A DNA stretch of 64,000 bases. Origin: Chamaecyparis obtusa (lineage: Eukaryota > Streptophyta > Pinopsida > Cupressales > Cupressaceae). Below are positions 12,542 to 23,729 of this stretch, in pieces. Position 1 is the first letter of the stretch. Every line of letters begins with the position of its first letter. The position numbers and the translations under genes are program-made. The notes beneath the pieces were generated by a model. The model worked only from the letters and a program-made list of their open reading frames with translations, made no database searches and was not told where the DNA came from. The DNA is taken from contig BSBK01002077.1 of the NCBI GenBank assembly GCA_027943335.1, forward strand, positions 204,501-268,500, read 5' to 3'.

Positions 12542-12960
12542 TTAAGTCCCTCCTAGGACTATTAGATCCTCTAGAATGCCCTACTTCTTAAATTCTATTG
12601 TCTCCACCCAAGTTGCCTCAGAGTCAGGCTTGTCCTTCCAGTGAATCAAGTGCTCCATATAGACCTTGTGCCGGGTAGTCTTCTTGACTCTTGAGTCTAA
12701 GATCTTGGCTACCTCAAGTTTTGGTTTGGGAGGCAGGGCCTGATATTCTACATTAGCATACATGTCTAAAGCATTGGGATCCACTTTAGCAAGAGGACCT
12801 TTGTACTTCATTAGGTTAGAAATGTTGAAAACCAGGGAGATATTCAGTCCACTAAGTAGATTTATCTTATAGGCATTGGCCCCATATTTGGCCAAGCTCT
12901 TGCAGGGACCAATCCTCTTCATTTGCAGCTTGGTAGACATGCCTTTCTATAACCTTGATT
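12542..12960 (-). pseudogene. Element D integrase C-terminus with chromodomain
   Basis: C-terminal end of the D polyprotein, on the minus strand. The KRIGPCKSLAKYGANAYKIN block is the usual Gypsy integrase C-terminal beta region. It is followed by KYKG and a chromodomain-like module (VAKILDSRVKKTTRHKVYME, then HLIHWKD and EATWVE). Chromodomains at this position define chromoviruses and steer integration toward marked chromatin. A stop at 12,947-12,949 (TAG) replaces an expected Gln, and the probable genuine stop is TAA at 12,542-12,544. The aromatic cage is only partly preserved: the W of HWK and of ATW are present, but the N-terminal aromatic is not obvious. Confidence 0.85.
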
Positions 12961-13860
12961 TGTTTAGATGAACCATAACAATGTCACCTATTTCAAACTG
13001 AATGTTCCTTCTCTTCTCATCAACCTCTACTTTCAACTTTTGAGTTGAATCTAGGATGTTCTTCCCTACTTACTCCTGAATTTCTTTCATTGTTTGAGTG
13101 AAGTCTTCAGCATGACCACTCCTGTATTCCATGGCTCCAAGATCTCTAAGTTTGCATACACCTCTTGGGTGTATTCCATACACAATCTTGAAGGGACTTT
13201 TACCAATATTCCTATTCTTGCTATCATTGTATGCATACTCTCCTTGAGGAAGAACCACATCCTAGTTTTTCCCATATTCCTTACTTAGAAACCTCAATAA
13301 ATTGCCCAACACTCTATTAACCACCTCAGTTTGGCCATCAATCTAAGGATGGTAAGCTGATCCAAATGAGAGATTGGTACCCAATCTACTCCACAATGTT
13401 TTCCAAAAGTGACTCATGAACTTAACATCCCTATCTGAAACAATGCTGAGGGGAAGTCCATGGATCCTTACAATTTCTTTAAAGAAAAAATGAGCAATGT
13501 TACTAGCATCATGTGTAGTCCTACAAGGTATGAAGTGTCTCATCTTACTGAATCTTTCCACCACAACATATATGTTGTCATAACCATGCTTAGTCCTTGG
13601 CAAGCCCACAATGGAATCCATGCTCACACACTCCCATGGTCTATTTGGCACTGGTAGAGGTTGGTACAAACTTGCATTACTGGATCCTCCCTTTTCTTTC
13701 ATGCATACTACAAACTTCTCTACATATTTGGTAACATCTCTAACCAACTTGGGCCAATGATAGAATCTTTGTACAAGATCTAAGGTTTTGTTGACTCCAA
13801 AATGACCACTCAAGCTGCCATTATGTTTCTCCTGTATGAGGTTTTCCCTCATGGATCCCT
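12961..13860 (-). pseudogene. Element D integrase core
   Basis: Gypsy integrase on the minus strand, in the same frame as RT and chromodomain. The zinc-binding part has HNGSLSGHFG; the first Cys of the CxxC pair is replaced in KFVVCMKEKG. The catalytic core shows the first Asp in SMDSIVGLPRTKHGYD, the second in IVSDRDVKFMSHFW, and the Glu in GQTEVVNR just after a premature stop (TAG, 13,343-13,345, in the conserved AYHPQ). A second stop in GKNWDVV replaces Trp. In life it inserted the cDNA; this copy cannot be translated. Confidence 0.88.
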
Positions 13861-14089
13861 TGGTAACACACAATTGATTTCCCCTAAACAAAAAACCACT
13901 TTGCAAGGTAAAATCAGAAAACTTACTATGGAAATGATTCTGAAAATTAGAGCATACCTTGTAGGCTTCACCAAAATCTTCATCATCTTTGTAGAGGTCT
14001 TTGAAACTCTCTATTCCAATGCTACTTAGCTGTACTTCCTGAATGGTAAGTAGCCTCCTACTAAGTGCATCTATAACCTTTTTTAATTT

Positions 14090-15523
14090 CCCTATCTTAT
14101 GCTTGATTGTGAAAGTGAATGTCTGAAGATACTCCATCCATTTTAGGTACCTATTTCTCAACTTCTCTTGTGTATTGATGTAGCTAAGGGCTTGATTGTC
14201 TGTAAATACTACAAACTCTTTTGGTAGCAAGTACTAAATCCATTTCCTCAATGATTGTACTAAGGCATAAAGCACCAAATCATAGGAAGAGTATTTCTTC
14301 TTAGCTTCATTTATTTTCTCACTAAAGAAGGCCATTGGTCTACCTTCCTAGCTTAACACACCTCCTACTGCCAATCCACTAGCATCACACTCTATGGTGA
14401 AAAGTTTATCAAAACTAGGCAGCCTCAGGATAGGCTGTATTGCTACTTATTATTTTAGTTTCTTGAATGCTTGATCTACTATATGATTCCATTTGAACTT
14501 GGTCTTGAGACCTCCTTTAATGGTATCCACCATTGGTGCACAAATACCACTAAACTACCTTATAAAATTCCTATAAAATTGAGCCAAGCCATGAAAGCTC
14601 CTCACCTCTATTGCTAATGTTGGTGTAGGCCAACTCAAGATCACTTCCACCTTACTTGGATCCATTTTTAGTGATCCATGGGATACTAAAAACCCCAAAT
14701 AAACAAGCTCCTATTTGAAGAACTCACACTTTTCAAGATTTATGGAAAGCTTCTCCTCTTATAGCCTCTTTAGGACCATCTCCACATGTTTCAAATTCTC
14801 TACTATTGTTTTATTGAATATGAGTATATCATCTAGATACACTACCACAAAAACACCTGTGAAATCCTTAAGCACTTCATTCATGAGCCTCATGAATGTG
14901 CTAGGTGCATTTGAGAGGCCAAAGGGAATAACTCTCCACTCATACAGCCCATCAGTGGTTTTGAAGGCTTTCTTCCACTCATAACCATCCTTGATTATAA
15001 TTTGATGGTATCCACTTTTAAGGTCCACCTTGGTGAAATACATTGCCCCTCCAAGACAATCCATCAAATCTTCAATTCTAGGTATAGGGAACCTATACCA
15101 AATTGTAATCCTATTTATGGCTCTTGAATCTATACAAAGCCTCCACTTGCCACCTTTTTTTGATGCCAACACAACCGGGACTACACATGGGCTTATGCTC
15201 TTTCTAATCAGCCCTTGATCCAATAATTCTTGTACTTGTCTAGCTACTTCCAAGTTTTGTTCTAGAGTGAGCTTGTAGGCTGCCTTATTGGGAAATGATG
15301 CACCTGGTACAAAGTCTATTTGATGACTTATTACCCTTCTAGGAGGTAAGGTTACTAGTGTACCATCACTCACAATCTCCTTGTATTTTTCCAACAACTC
15401 TTGTATGGCTGGTGGTAATGGCTCTATTTTGACCTTCTCTTCCTCCTTGGGTTTGAGTAAGATAGCATACTCATCACCCTCCTTGTCCTTAAGAGCTTTG
15501 ATGAACTCCCTTTTTCTACTCAT
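14090..15523 (-). pseudogene. Element D reverse transcriptase and RNase H
   Basis: Minus-strand RT domain with the linker block PPRRVISHQIDFVPGA, then KKGGKWRLCIDSRAINRIT, YFTKVDLKSGYHQI, FGLSNAPSTFMRLMN and the catalytic VVVYLDDILIF (15,523 down to about 14,760). The thumb continues through two Gln-to-stop positions (14,759 TAA; 14,711 TAG). RNase H follows with [17 protein letters not shown], then EGRPMAFFSEK, YALV and VVFTDNQAL, broken by TAG at 14,348 and 14,234. All blocks stay in one frame, so decay is by substitution. It copied the RNA genome in cytoplasmic particles. Confidence 0.93.
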
Positions 15524-15544
15524 TAATATTCTTGGGTTTTTAGA

Positions 15545-16134
15545 CTAAGATTCATCTTCTTCCAACAAGGATTGAATTTTAAAAGTCTTGTTATCCTTCT
15601 TGAAGGAGATGGAGTTCTCCTTGCCATCATACACTGCACTCCTATCAAATTGCCAAGGCCTGCCTAATAGAAAATGACATGCATCCATGGGCAGCACATC
15701 ACAAAGTAACTTGTCTTTATACCCAGAAATAGAGAGCTCCACCCAAGCTTGTTCATTCACCAATACACTCTGCCCTTTGTTTAGCCATGTCACCTTGTAT
15801 GGATTGACATTATCAGTGGGCCCTAAATCCACAATTACTTTACACACTTTACCAAGAATCTTACATCTCATATTGAATAGGGCTCTCCTACACTTAGGCT
15901 CATCCTTAATTGGTTGTCTTATCAAAACCCTCTTGAACATTAGATTCTCTCCCATTTTTGATTCAATATGGTCTACTTTAGGTGCTTTGACATTTGATGC
16001 CTCCTCATGGACATAGGCAACTCTTTTTCCATTGTTTGATGAAGAGGGCTTATCAGGGCACCTTTAGGTCAGGTGACCCAATTGGCCATAGTTGTAACAT
16101 TTCATGCTTTCAAAGTAAGGTTTTCTCCTTCCTG
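15545..16134 (-). pseudogene. Element D zinc knuckle and protease
   Basis: Minus-strand end of gag and the protease, directly left of element I. The knuckle reads CYNYGQLGHLT, a stop, then RCPDKP: a CCHC finger whose second Cys has become Tyr. The protease has KVIVDLGPTDNVNPYKVTWL. The usual D(S/C/G)G active site is altered to DLGPT, and about 20 residues seem missing between TDN and NPYKVTWL. The later MDACHFLLGRPWQFD block is typical of plant Gypsy proteases. The TAG at 15,545-15,547 separates it from RT in the same frame. The other half of gag lies at 23,725-24,711 beyond element I. Confidence 0.88.
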
Positions 16135-16139
16135 TACCT
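16135..16139. repeat. Target site duplication of element I, left copy (tacct)
   Basis: The five bases before the I LTR are tacct and match exactly the five bases after the right LTR (23,725-23,729). This 5-bp duplication is diagnostic of LTR-element integration. Confidence 0.92.
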
Positions 16140-18805
16140 TGTTAGCATGTGCAAAAAAATTTATGGCTTCATTATCTTTCCCCTGGTCTCTATATCATTT
16201 TTCATGTCTCTGGCTAAAGCCCTAAGTAGAATATTCAAAAAACTAGTCGTTACATTCAAAATACCCTTTGTAATGCCCTGGCCCTGTTCTATTTTAAAGT
16301 TACTTTTTGGGTCACTTAAAAACCTTTGTGTGCACATGCTTTATATTTTTGGTCGGCCCCCGCTTTAATTTTTCCTAAGTTTTTACCCCCAACGGCCTTT
16401 AATTTTTCCTATGTTTTTACACCCAGCAGCCTTTAATTTTTCCTAAGTCATGCCTTTTAATATTTCCTATGTTTTGGCTTAATCTCTCCTGAGCCTGGCC
16501 TTCTGACACCATCTTGATTCAATGGTTGTCATTAAAGCACAAAGGATTTCTTAGAGCTATGTGATGTTGAGATGGTCATTGATTCTCTTTATGACATGGC
16601 ATTTCAGACTATGGGTCCAAGATGACACGTATGCACAAATGGCGATCTGTGATTGGTCCATGTATTAATGCGGTGGCAGTTGTTAGTGGGACCTGGTTTC
16701 TAAGTTTGTTAGAGGGTCCTGACATTGTCATTTAATCAATGATTGGTGTAAGTTTTCATGAGATTTGTCAGAGCTTTGAGATCTTATGCCAGTCGTCGAT
16801 GTTACTTTATTCTCAGGCGGCAGTATAAAGGTGGGTCTGATTGCTAGATGGTTTTTTTTGTGCCACAGTGTGCTGATTTGTCATTATCTGATTGGTCCAC
16901 ATTGTGTGACTGGGCATGTTGTCAGTGGGGCCAGGTTTTTTGAGGTTCAATGGTTCTGACACTTGCAGTGCATCGACAGTCAATGTGTAATCTAATGGGT
17001 TTTCTCTGACACATGCGAACTTAAGATAGTCATTGATCTCTTCCAGTGTCAAATGGTTGTCAAGGTAGGGAAAAATTCTCAATCCGACAGTTGTCTTATG
17101 ATCTAAAAGAATCTTGGAGATCTATTCACTTTTGTGACAACCGTTGATCTTCTTGATGTGGGCTCGGTAAATTTTCTCAGTCTTTTAGCGGTTTGGATAA
17201 AGTTTTGGTGGTTCTAAAAAATGCTCTCTGATTTGCTGGTTCGCATGATGTTTTGGCGAGGCTTCTAAGGACTTAGTGATTTGGAGAATAGTGTTCATGT
17301 AGTAGCTAAATGATTTAGCAGTGCTCTCAAAGTTCTCGTGAATGGGTGAAGGTTTTCTCAATCACGTATTCACCAAATTCTTATAAAGTAAAAACATAAC
17401 CCGGGAAAAGGGAAATGCATCTAACGGTCATGATATCAACCAAGATCAGATTTGAATATGGGTCGTTGATACATCGGTAAGCACCATAAAGTAGCCATTC
17501 TCTGCAGATTTGAAAATTTGAATATTTTACAGCGATAAAAAGGACCAGAATTGAATGTTTCGATAGCCGAACTTAATAGAAATGATTTACAGTTGTTGTG
17601 GTGTGGTCCAGTGAGTCTAATGATTACTTGTAGGAGATTTTTGTACCATGGGGGATGGGTTTACTTGCTCGAAGCATGTTACAAGGGTCAAATTAGATGG
17701 ATTTGCAGGAATTTCTTGATCTTCATTATAGTTCCAAAAGAGTTACCATAAGTGAAGATTAAATTTAGATATGATTGCTCAAGGTTGCTTGGTTTTCCCT
17801 CTAATGTATTAATTTTTTGATCCATTTGAATTGCTTGGTGGGTGGAAACCCCAACCCTTACCCTGGTTATCCATAGCTTGTTGCATCCTAACTTGTGTAG
17901 GATTCCAAGATAACCAATGGTTTTTAGTGTTGAATTGTTGATTTTGATGGGGTTCCAATTTTGAAGTTCAAAATCAGTCCCTAGTTTCTAGTCCCAAGGT
18001 TTTTGTAATAATTTTTGACTCAGTGTTTGTTAATGAAAGAAGAAAGTTGTAGGTCTAAGCTGTTGTTTGCAAGCTTGATTTGTTATGACTGATTGTATGC
18101 ATAGAAAAGGTTCATCATACTTAATACAAATACATGATTCTTCTCTCTCCTTTGTGTCAAATTAGGTAGACTTTGAGCTTTCTAGTTCATTACATATTGT
18201 TTTATGTATGTATCTTCATTCTTGAGTTTTGATCTAGGATTGGATTAAATGATGCTCTAGGTGATATATGAGTTAACTAGTGTTTGCATAAGGATTCTTT
18301 ATAAGTAGTAAGGATTGTGGTAGATGTATTTATGGCTATGAATCTCAGATATATTCTGGTATGTGTATCTCTTGTGTCTAAAAAATCTTGCCCAATGGAT
18401 GAGGCACTAGCCTAAATGAGTAGTCCTCTTGTCAACATATGCTAATTGAAGTTGTTGCAATCCAAATCCTAAATCAAGAACCATTTTAAGATTTAAGTCT
18501 TTGGTTGTATGATTGTGTTACCCAATAGTAATGGAGAGTCAATGAATGTGAGGTTAGCATTTAGTACTTTCTTGCTATCAATCTGTTGTTTAGACCCAGT
18601 CTTTGGTGTGTGAAGTATAGTTTTCACTGGGTTAGGTGCACCCACCTTGGTTTTGCAAAGCTAGAAGTGAAGAGGGCAGTCTTGTCCCTATAGTTGGTCT
18701 AGTTACCCTAAGATCCCTATACATTTTGGAACTAACCACTCCTAAAATCAGCCTGAGGTTATATTGGCAGCCTAAGAGCATAAGCATCCATTTTGAACAC
18801 CAACA
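16140..18805 (+). mobile_element. 5' LTR of element I
   Basis: A 2,666-bp repeat of 21,090-23,724. It begins TGTTAGCATGTGCAAAAAAA and ends TTTTGAACACCAACA. A TATA-like TATAAAGG lies near 16,824. Minor ORFs in it (for example minus 16,813-17,082 and minus 18,632-18,859) have mates in the other LTR only because the LTRs are copies. Confidence 0.93.
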
Positions 18806-18808
18806 AGA

Positions 18809-18826
18809 TGGTGACTCTACTGGGGA
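18809..18826 (+). promoter_or_regulatory. Primer binding site, tRNA-Arg type (element I)
   Basis: TGGTGACTCTACTGGGGA begins three bases after the LTR. It matches the complement of plant tRNA-Arg(ACG), TGGCGACTCCGCTGGGGA, at 15 of 18 positions, and all three differences are transitions. The 12-base core recurs at 19,080-19,091. Confidence 0.72.
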
Positions 18827-19296
18827 CAAAATAAAAGATAGCAAGTTTAAGATGTCCAATTCCTTTCTTTGCTAAATCATCCCAGAGTCTGGTTAAAAGA
18901 TCAAAGAGTCAAAAGTATAAAACACATTTGTAAAATCTTCTCACTAAGTGTTGAGTGGCGGCTCTAATTTCTCTGTTTGATTAGTGCATCTTCTGATTAG
19001 CAGTGCAAGAGGCCTGGTGAAGTTCTTGGTTGATTGGAAGAAGATACAAAAGGTGAAGTATTTTTCCTCTTCAAGGAGGTGGTGACTCTACATTGCAAAG
19101 AACCTGATGAAATTTCAAGATAAGCTCTAGATCTTCCCTACCTTCCAGTCAACAAAGTTTTTCTGCTACAAAACTTCTAGGTATCATACTTTCATGTTTG
19201 GAAATGTTTCCTTATTAAGTGATCAAGCACTAAGAAAAGGATAAGGTGTGAGTAGAGGTTTGCATACTTCAAGTTTTCAGTTGCATCTCTACAAAA

Positions 19297-20904
19297 TTGT
19301 ATGGAAGTATTGCATTAGGTCTGATGGGAAAGCTTGATGAGGAGCTTGCATTCCTTGAGAAAGGCATCCTTAGGGATTGCATGTCATTAATGAGATTGAA
19401 AATAGGATGCAGAAGGGATCTATCCATATCTCTTTTCTATGATATATTTTGGGATGTATATAATGAGCTTCCTGATGATGTTGAGTTTTCTGAATCTAAG
19501 TTCATTGGTTTATTCTTGGATCTTTGTTTTCATGAGTCAACTAGTTGGTCAAATGCATTGTGGGAAGAGTATTATATATGTGTCAGAGACTAGATACTTA
19601 GTGATGATAGCCTTGGGCTTGAGGATGCACTTGGGGTTATGTCCTTAAAGGCTAAGAACTGGTAGTTAATGGAGGACGGGAGGTTGAGGGCATTGGCTTC
19701 TCTTTATGTTGATCATGAGGAAACCAATAGTTCTGATGTTATTTCTCATTATGTGGAAAGTGTTGACTATGAGGCTGATTTTGAGGTCAATGCATATGAG
19801 AGTGTTGAAGATGGATCTGAGGTTGATAATATTTCCATTTTGTTTGTAGATTGTTCTTCTTTTCAATATCAGGATTCTTGCTTCTTGTCCCGGTTTGATG
19901 ATGTTTTGTGTGAAGGGTAGAGTATTGAGTATGATGCAGATGATGATTCCTACAGTTATTGTTTCACACAAGATGATCTAAGGCCAGAAATGTGTATCCT
20001 TGTTCCTGACAAGGAAGATGTTTGCAATAGGGGTGAAGCTGAGGAAGATGATATCAAGGCCCAAAGTCCATTGAGCAGTGAAAGGATTTCAGCACTCTTG
20101 GCTAAAGAATTCCAAAGGTATGCACCTATTTTGGATTTTGATTTGCAGCTCCCTTATGATATATCCTTTGACACTAATAATGAGGCCAGTGTTCAAAGTG
20201 ATTATGATGTTCCATTTTCACCAGAGATCTCCTCATGTAGTGACTCTATAGAAGAAGAGGTAGAAGGGCATGACAGTGTCTTTTCTTGTCATGAAAATTG
20301 CAATGATGAACAAGCCTCTTGTTCAAACTCCTTTCCTTCTTTTGCTAAATATGGTAGTGATGGTGGTAGTGTTGAGGACTTTGTCTTCAAAAGTTGGGAC
20401 AAATTTTCTTTTGACCAAAATGATGATGCAGATCAAGTGTCCTGTTGTCACCAAATTTATGAAGAAGACCTTCACTTGGTTCATGGTTTAGTTCATGAAG
20501 ATATCATGGAGGAACCAAGTTGCTCAGTGGCTAAGGCAAAGTATGAAGGAAAATTTGAGGATCCATGTCCTTTTCAGCTAGGTAATCCTATGGTAATGCG
20601 TGATAATCAGTATGTCACATTCTCTGATGCATTACTAGATCAATTTTTTGTTTATAGTTATCAAGGAGAAGTAGATGATGTTCCCTACTTCTTAGAATAT
20701 GAATATGAGTGTGATAGTGATGACTGGAAGAACATGGGTAGTGATCAGTATAATTTTATTCTTCAGCCCATGGTTATTCACATATGTTGGCAACAAGGTG
20801 ATCAAGATAATTTTAGGTGGTTGGTCACATATGTAGATGAAAATCAGATTTTTGATTCAGGAAGGTCATTGGTTTTCTCTTGGTGGTCTGGGGCCACTAA
20901 GTAA
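19297..20904 (+). pseudogene. Unrecognised acidic ORF of element I (about 535 codons)
   Basis: A single plus-strand frame with no frameshift, interrupted only by three TAG codons (19,591, 19,663, 19,918). The first methionine is at 19,297; the true start may be further up. The N-terminal third is Leu-rich and probably helical (GKLDEELAFLEKGILRDCMS, ELPDDVEFSESKFIGLFLDL). The rest is rich in Asp, Glu and Ser, with Cys scattered and no zinc-knuckle spacing. The C-terminus is aromatic (DNFRWLVTYVDENQIFDSGR, then SWWSG) and ends in TAA at 20,902. There is no signal peptide, membrane segment or retroviral motif. I do not recognise the family. The balance of frame and few stops suggests it was once translated. 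It could be a captured host gene or a relic of the extra ORF some Tat/Ogre elements carry. Confidence 0.6.
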
Positions 20905-21089
20905 GGTTGTAATTTTTGTAAATCTTTGTAAATATTTCCCTTTCCTATTGTGTGTTTCCCTTCATGTTTCTCTAGTTTGGTTGCCAGTTTTTGAGGTCTG
21001 TGTGTTTTGTCCTATGGGTGGTGTGCTCTCCCAAAAATCTTGAATTCTTGCATGGGCACAAGTTACCCATCATCCCCAAATAGAGCCAT

Positions 21090-23724
21090 TGTTAGCACGT
21101 GCAAAAAATTTTATGGCTTCATTATCTTTCTCTTGGTCTCTATATCATTTTTCATGTCTCTGGCTAAAGCCCTAAGTAGAATATTCAAAAAACTAGCCAT
21201 TACATTCAAAATACCCTTTGTAATGCCCTAGGCCTGTTCTATTTTAAAGTTACTTTTTGGGTCACTTAAAAACTTTTGTGTGCATGTGCTTTATATTTTT
21301 GGTCTACCTCCGCTTTAATTTTTCCTAAGTTTTTACCCCCGATGGCCTTTAATTTTTCCTATGTCATGCCTTTTAATATTTCCTATGTTTCAGCTTAATC
21401 TCTCCTAGGCCCAGCCTTTTGACACCATCTTGATCCGAAGGTTTTCATTAAAGCACAAAGGATTTGTCAAATCTATGTGATGTTGAGATGGTCATTGATT
21501 CTCTTTATGACATGACATTTCAAACTATGGGTCCAAGATGACACGTATGCACAAATGGTGATCTGTGATTGGTCCATGTATTAATGCAGTGGTAGTTGTT
21601 AGTGGGACCTGGTTTCCAAGTTTGTCAAAGGGTCCTAACATTGTGAATTGATCAATGATTGGTGTAAGTTCTCTTAATATTTTTCAGAGCTTTGAGATCT
21701 TACGCCAACCGTCGATGTTACTTTATTCTTAGGTGATAATATAAAGGTGGGTCCGATTGCTAGATGGTTTTTTTTTGTGCCATAGTGTGCTGATTTGTCA
21801 TTATCTGATTGTTCCATGTTGTGTGACTAGGCATGTTATCAGTGGGGCTAGGTTTTTTGAGGTTTAGTGGTTCTGACACTTGTAGTGCATCGACGATCAG
21901 CCTGTAATCTGATGGGTTTTCTCTAACACATGCAAACTTAAGACAGTCGTTGATCTCTTCCGGTGTTAGAGGGTTGTCAGGGAAGGGAAAGATTCTCAAT
22001 CTAATGGTTGTCTTATGATTTGAAGGAATCTTGGAGGTCTATGTTCTTTTGTGACAACCGTCAATCTTCTTGATGCAAGCCCGATAAATTTTCTCAGTCT
22101 TTTAGCGGTTTGGATAAAGTTTTGGTGGTTCTGACAAATGCTCTCTCTAATTCACTAGTTCGCATGATGTTTTGGTGAGGGGTCTGAGGACTTAGAAATT
22201 TGGTGAATAGTGTTCATGTAGTAGCTAAATGATTTAGCAATGCTCTCAAAGTTCTTGCGAATGGGCAAAGGTTTTCTTAGTCACGTAATTGCCAGATTTT
22301 TATAAAGTAAAAACATAACCTGATAAAAGGGAAATGCATCTAACAATCACGATATAACCCAATATCATATTTGAATATGGGTTGTTAATACGTCGGTAAG
22401 TGCCATAAAGTATCCATTCTCTGCAGATTTGAAAATTTGAATATTTTCCAGCGACAGAAAGGACCAGAATTGAATGTTTTGAAGGCCAAACTTAATAGAA
22501 ATGATTTATAGTTGTTGTGGTGTGGTCCAGTGAGTCTGATGATTACTTGCAGGAGATTTTTGTATCATGGGGGATGGGTTTACTTGCTCGAAGCATGTTA
22601 TAGGGGTCAAATTAGATGGATTTGCAGGAATTTCTTGATCTTCAGTATAGTTCTAGAAGAGTTACCATAAGTGAAGATTAAATTTAGATCTGATTGCTCA
22701 AGGTTGCTTCGTTTTCCCTCCAATGTATTAATTTTTTGATCCATTTGAATTTCTTGGTGGGTTGAAACCCTAACCCTTACCCTGGTTATCTGTAGCTTGT
22801 TGCATCCTAACTTGTGTAGGATTCCAAGATAACCAGTGGTATTTAGTGTTGAATTGTTGATTTTGATGGGGTTCTAGTTTCGAAGTTCAAAATCAGTCCC
22901 TAGTTTTTGGTCCCAAGGTTTTTGCAGTAATTTTTGACTCAGTGTTTGTTAATGAAAGAAGAAAGTTGTAGGTCTAAGCTGTAGTTTGCAAGCTTGATTT
23001 ATTATGACTAATTGTATGCATAGAAAAGGTTCATCATACTTAATACAAATACATGATTCTTCTCTCTCCTTTGTGTCAAATTAGGTAGACTTTGAGCTTT
23101 CTAGTTCATTACATATTGTTTTATGTATGTATCTTCATTCTTGAGTTTTGATCTAGGATTGGATTAAATGATGCTCTAGGTGATATATGAGTATACTAGT
23201 GTCTACATAAGGATTCTTTGTAAGCAGTAAGGATTGTGGTAGATGTATTTATGGCTATGAATCTCAGATATATTCTGGTATGTGTATCTCTTGTGTCTAA
23301 AAAATCTTGCTCAATGGATGAGGCACTAGCCTAAATGAGTAGCCCTCTTGTCAACATATGCTGATTGAAGTTGTTGCAATCCAAATCCTAAATCAAGAAC
23401 CATTTTAAGATTTAAGTCTTTGGTTGTATGATTGTGTTACCCAATAGTAATGGAGAGTCAATGAATGTGAGGTTAGCATTTAGTACTTTCTTACTATCAA
23501 TTTGTTGTTTAGACCCAGTCTTTGGTGTGTGAAGTATAGTTTTCACTGGGTTAGGTGCACCCACCTTGGTTTTGCAGAGCTAAAAGTGAAGAGAGAATTC
23601 TTGTCCCTATAGTTGGTCTAGTTACCCTAAGATCCCTATACATTTTGGAACTAACCACTCCTAAAATTAGCCTGAGGGTATATTGGCAGCCTAAGAGCAT
23701 AAGTGTCCATTTTGAACACCAACA
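21090..23724 (+). mobile_element. 3' LTR of element I
   Basis: A 2,635-bp repeat of 16,140-18,805, starting TGTTAGCACGTGCAAAAAAT and ending TTTTGAACACCAACA, followed by the tacct duplication. It lacks one short Tttcctatg-type unit present near 16,400 of the left copy. Most differences seen by eye are transitions. Confidence 0.93.
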
Positions 23725-23729
23725 TACCT
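23725..23729. repeat. Target site duplication of element I, right copy (tacct)
   Basis: Exact match to 16,135-16,139. Confidence 0.92.

Larger units (their letters stand above)
16140..23724 (+). mobile_element. Element I: non-autonomous LTR retrotransposon carrying an acidic ORF
   Basis: Plus-strand element inserted into the gag of element D with a perfect tacct duplication. It has two 2.65-kb LTRs, a tRNA-Arg-type primer site and a 2.28-kb interior. The interior has no gag, protease, RT or integrase, only one frame of about 535 codons of unknown kind. Its LTR family is the same as that of element K. It must have been mobilised by enzymes from another element. No clear polypurine tract precedes the right LTR. 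Confidence 0.92.

Noticed and set aside
13460..16368. Plus-strand ORFs across the D pol region
   Set aside because: They are antisense shadows of the well-supported minus-strand protease, RT and integrase frame.
16813..17082. Minus-strand ORF conserved at 21,760-21,999
   Set aside because: Same reason: it lies inside the paired LTRs of element I and has no recognisable domain.
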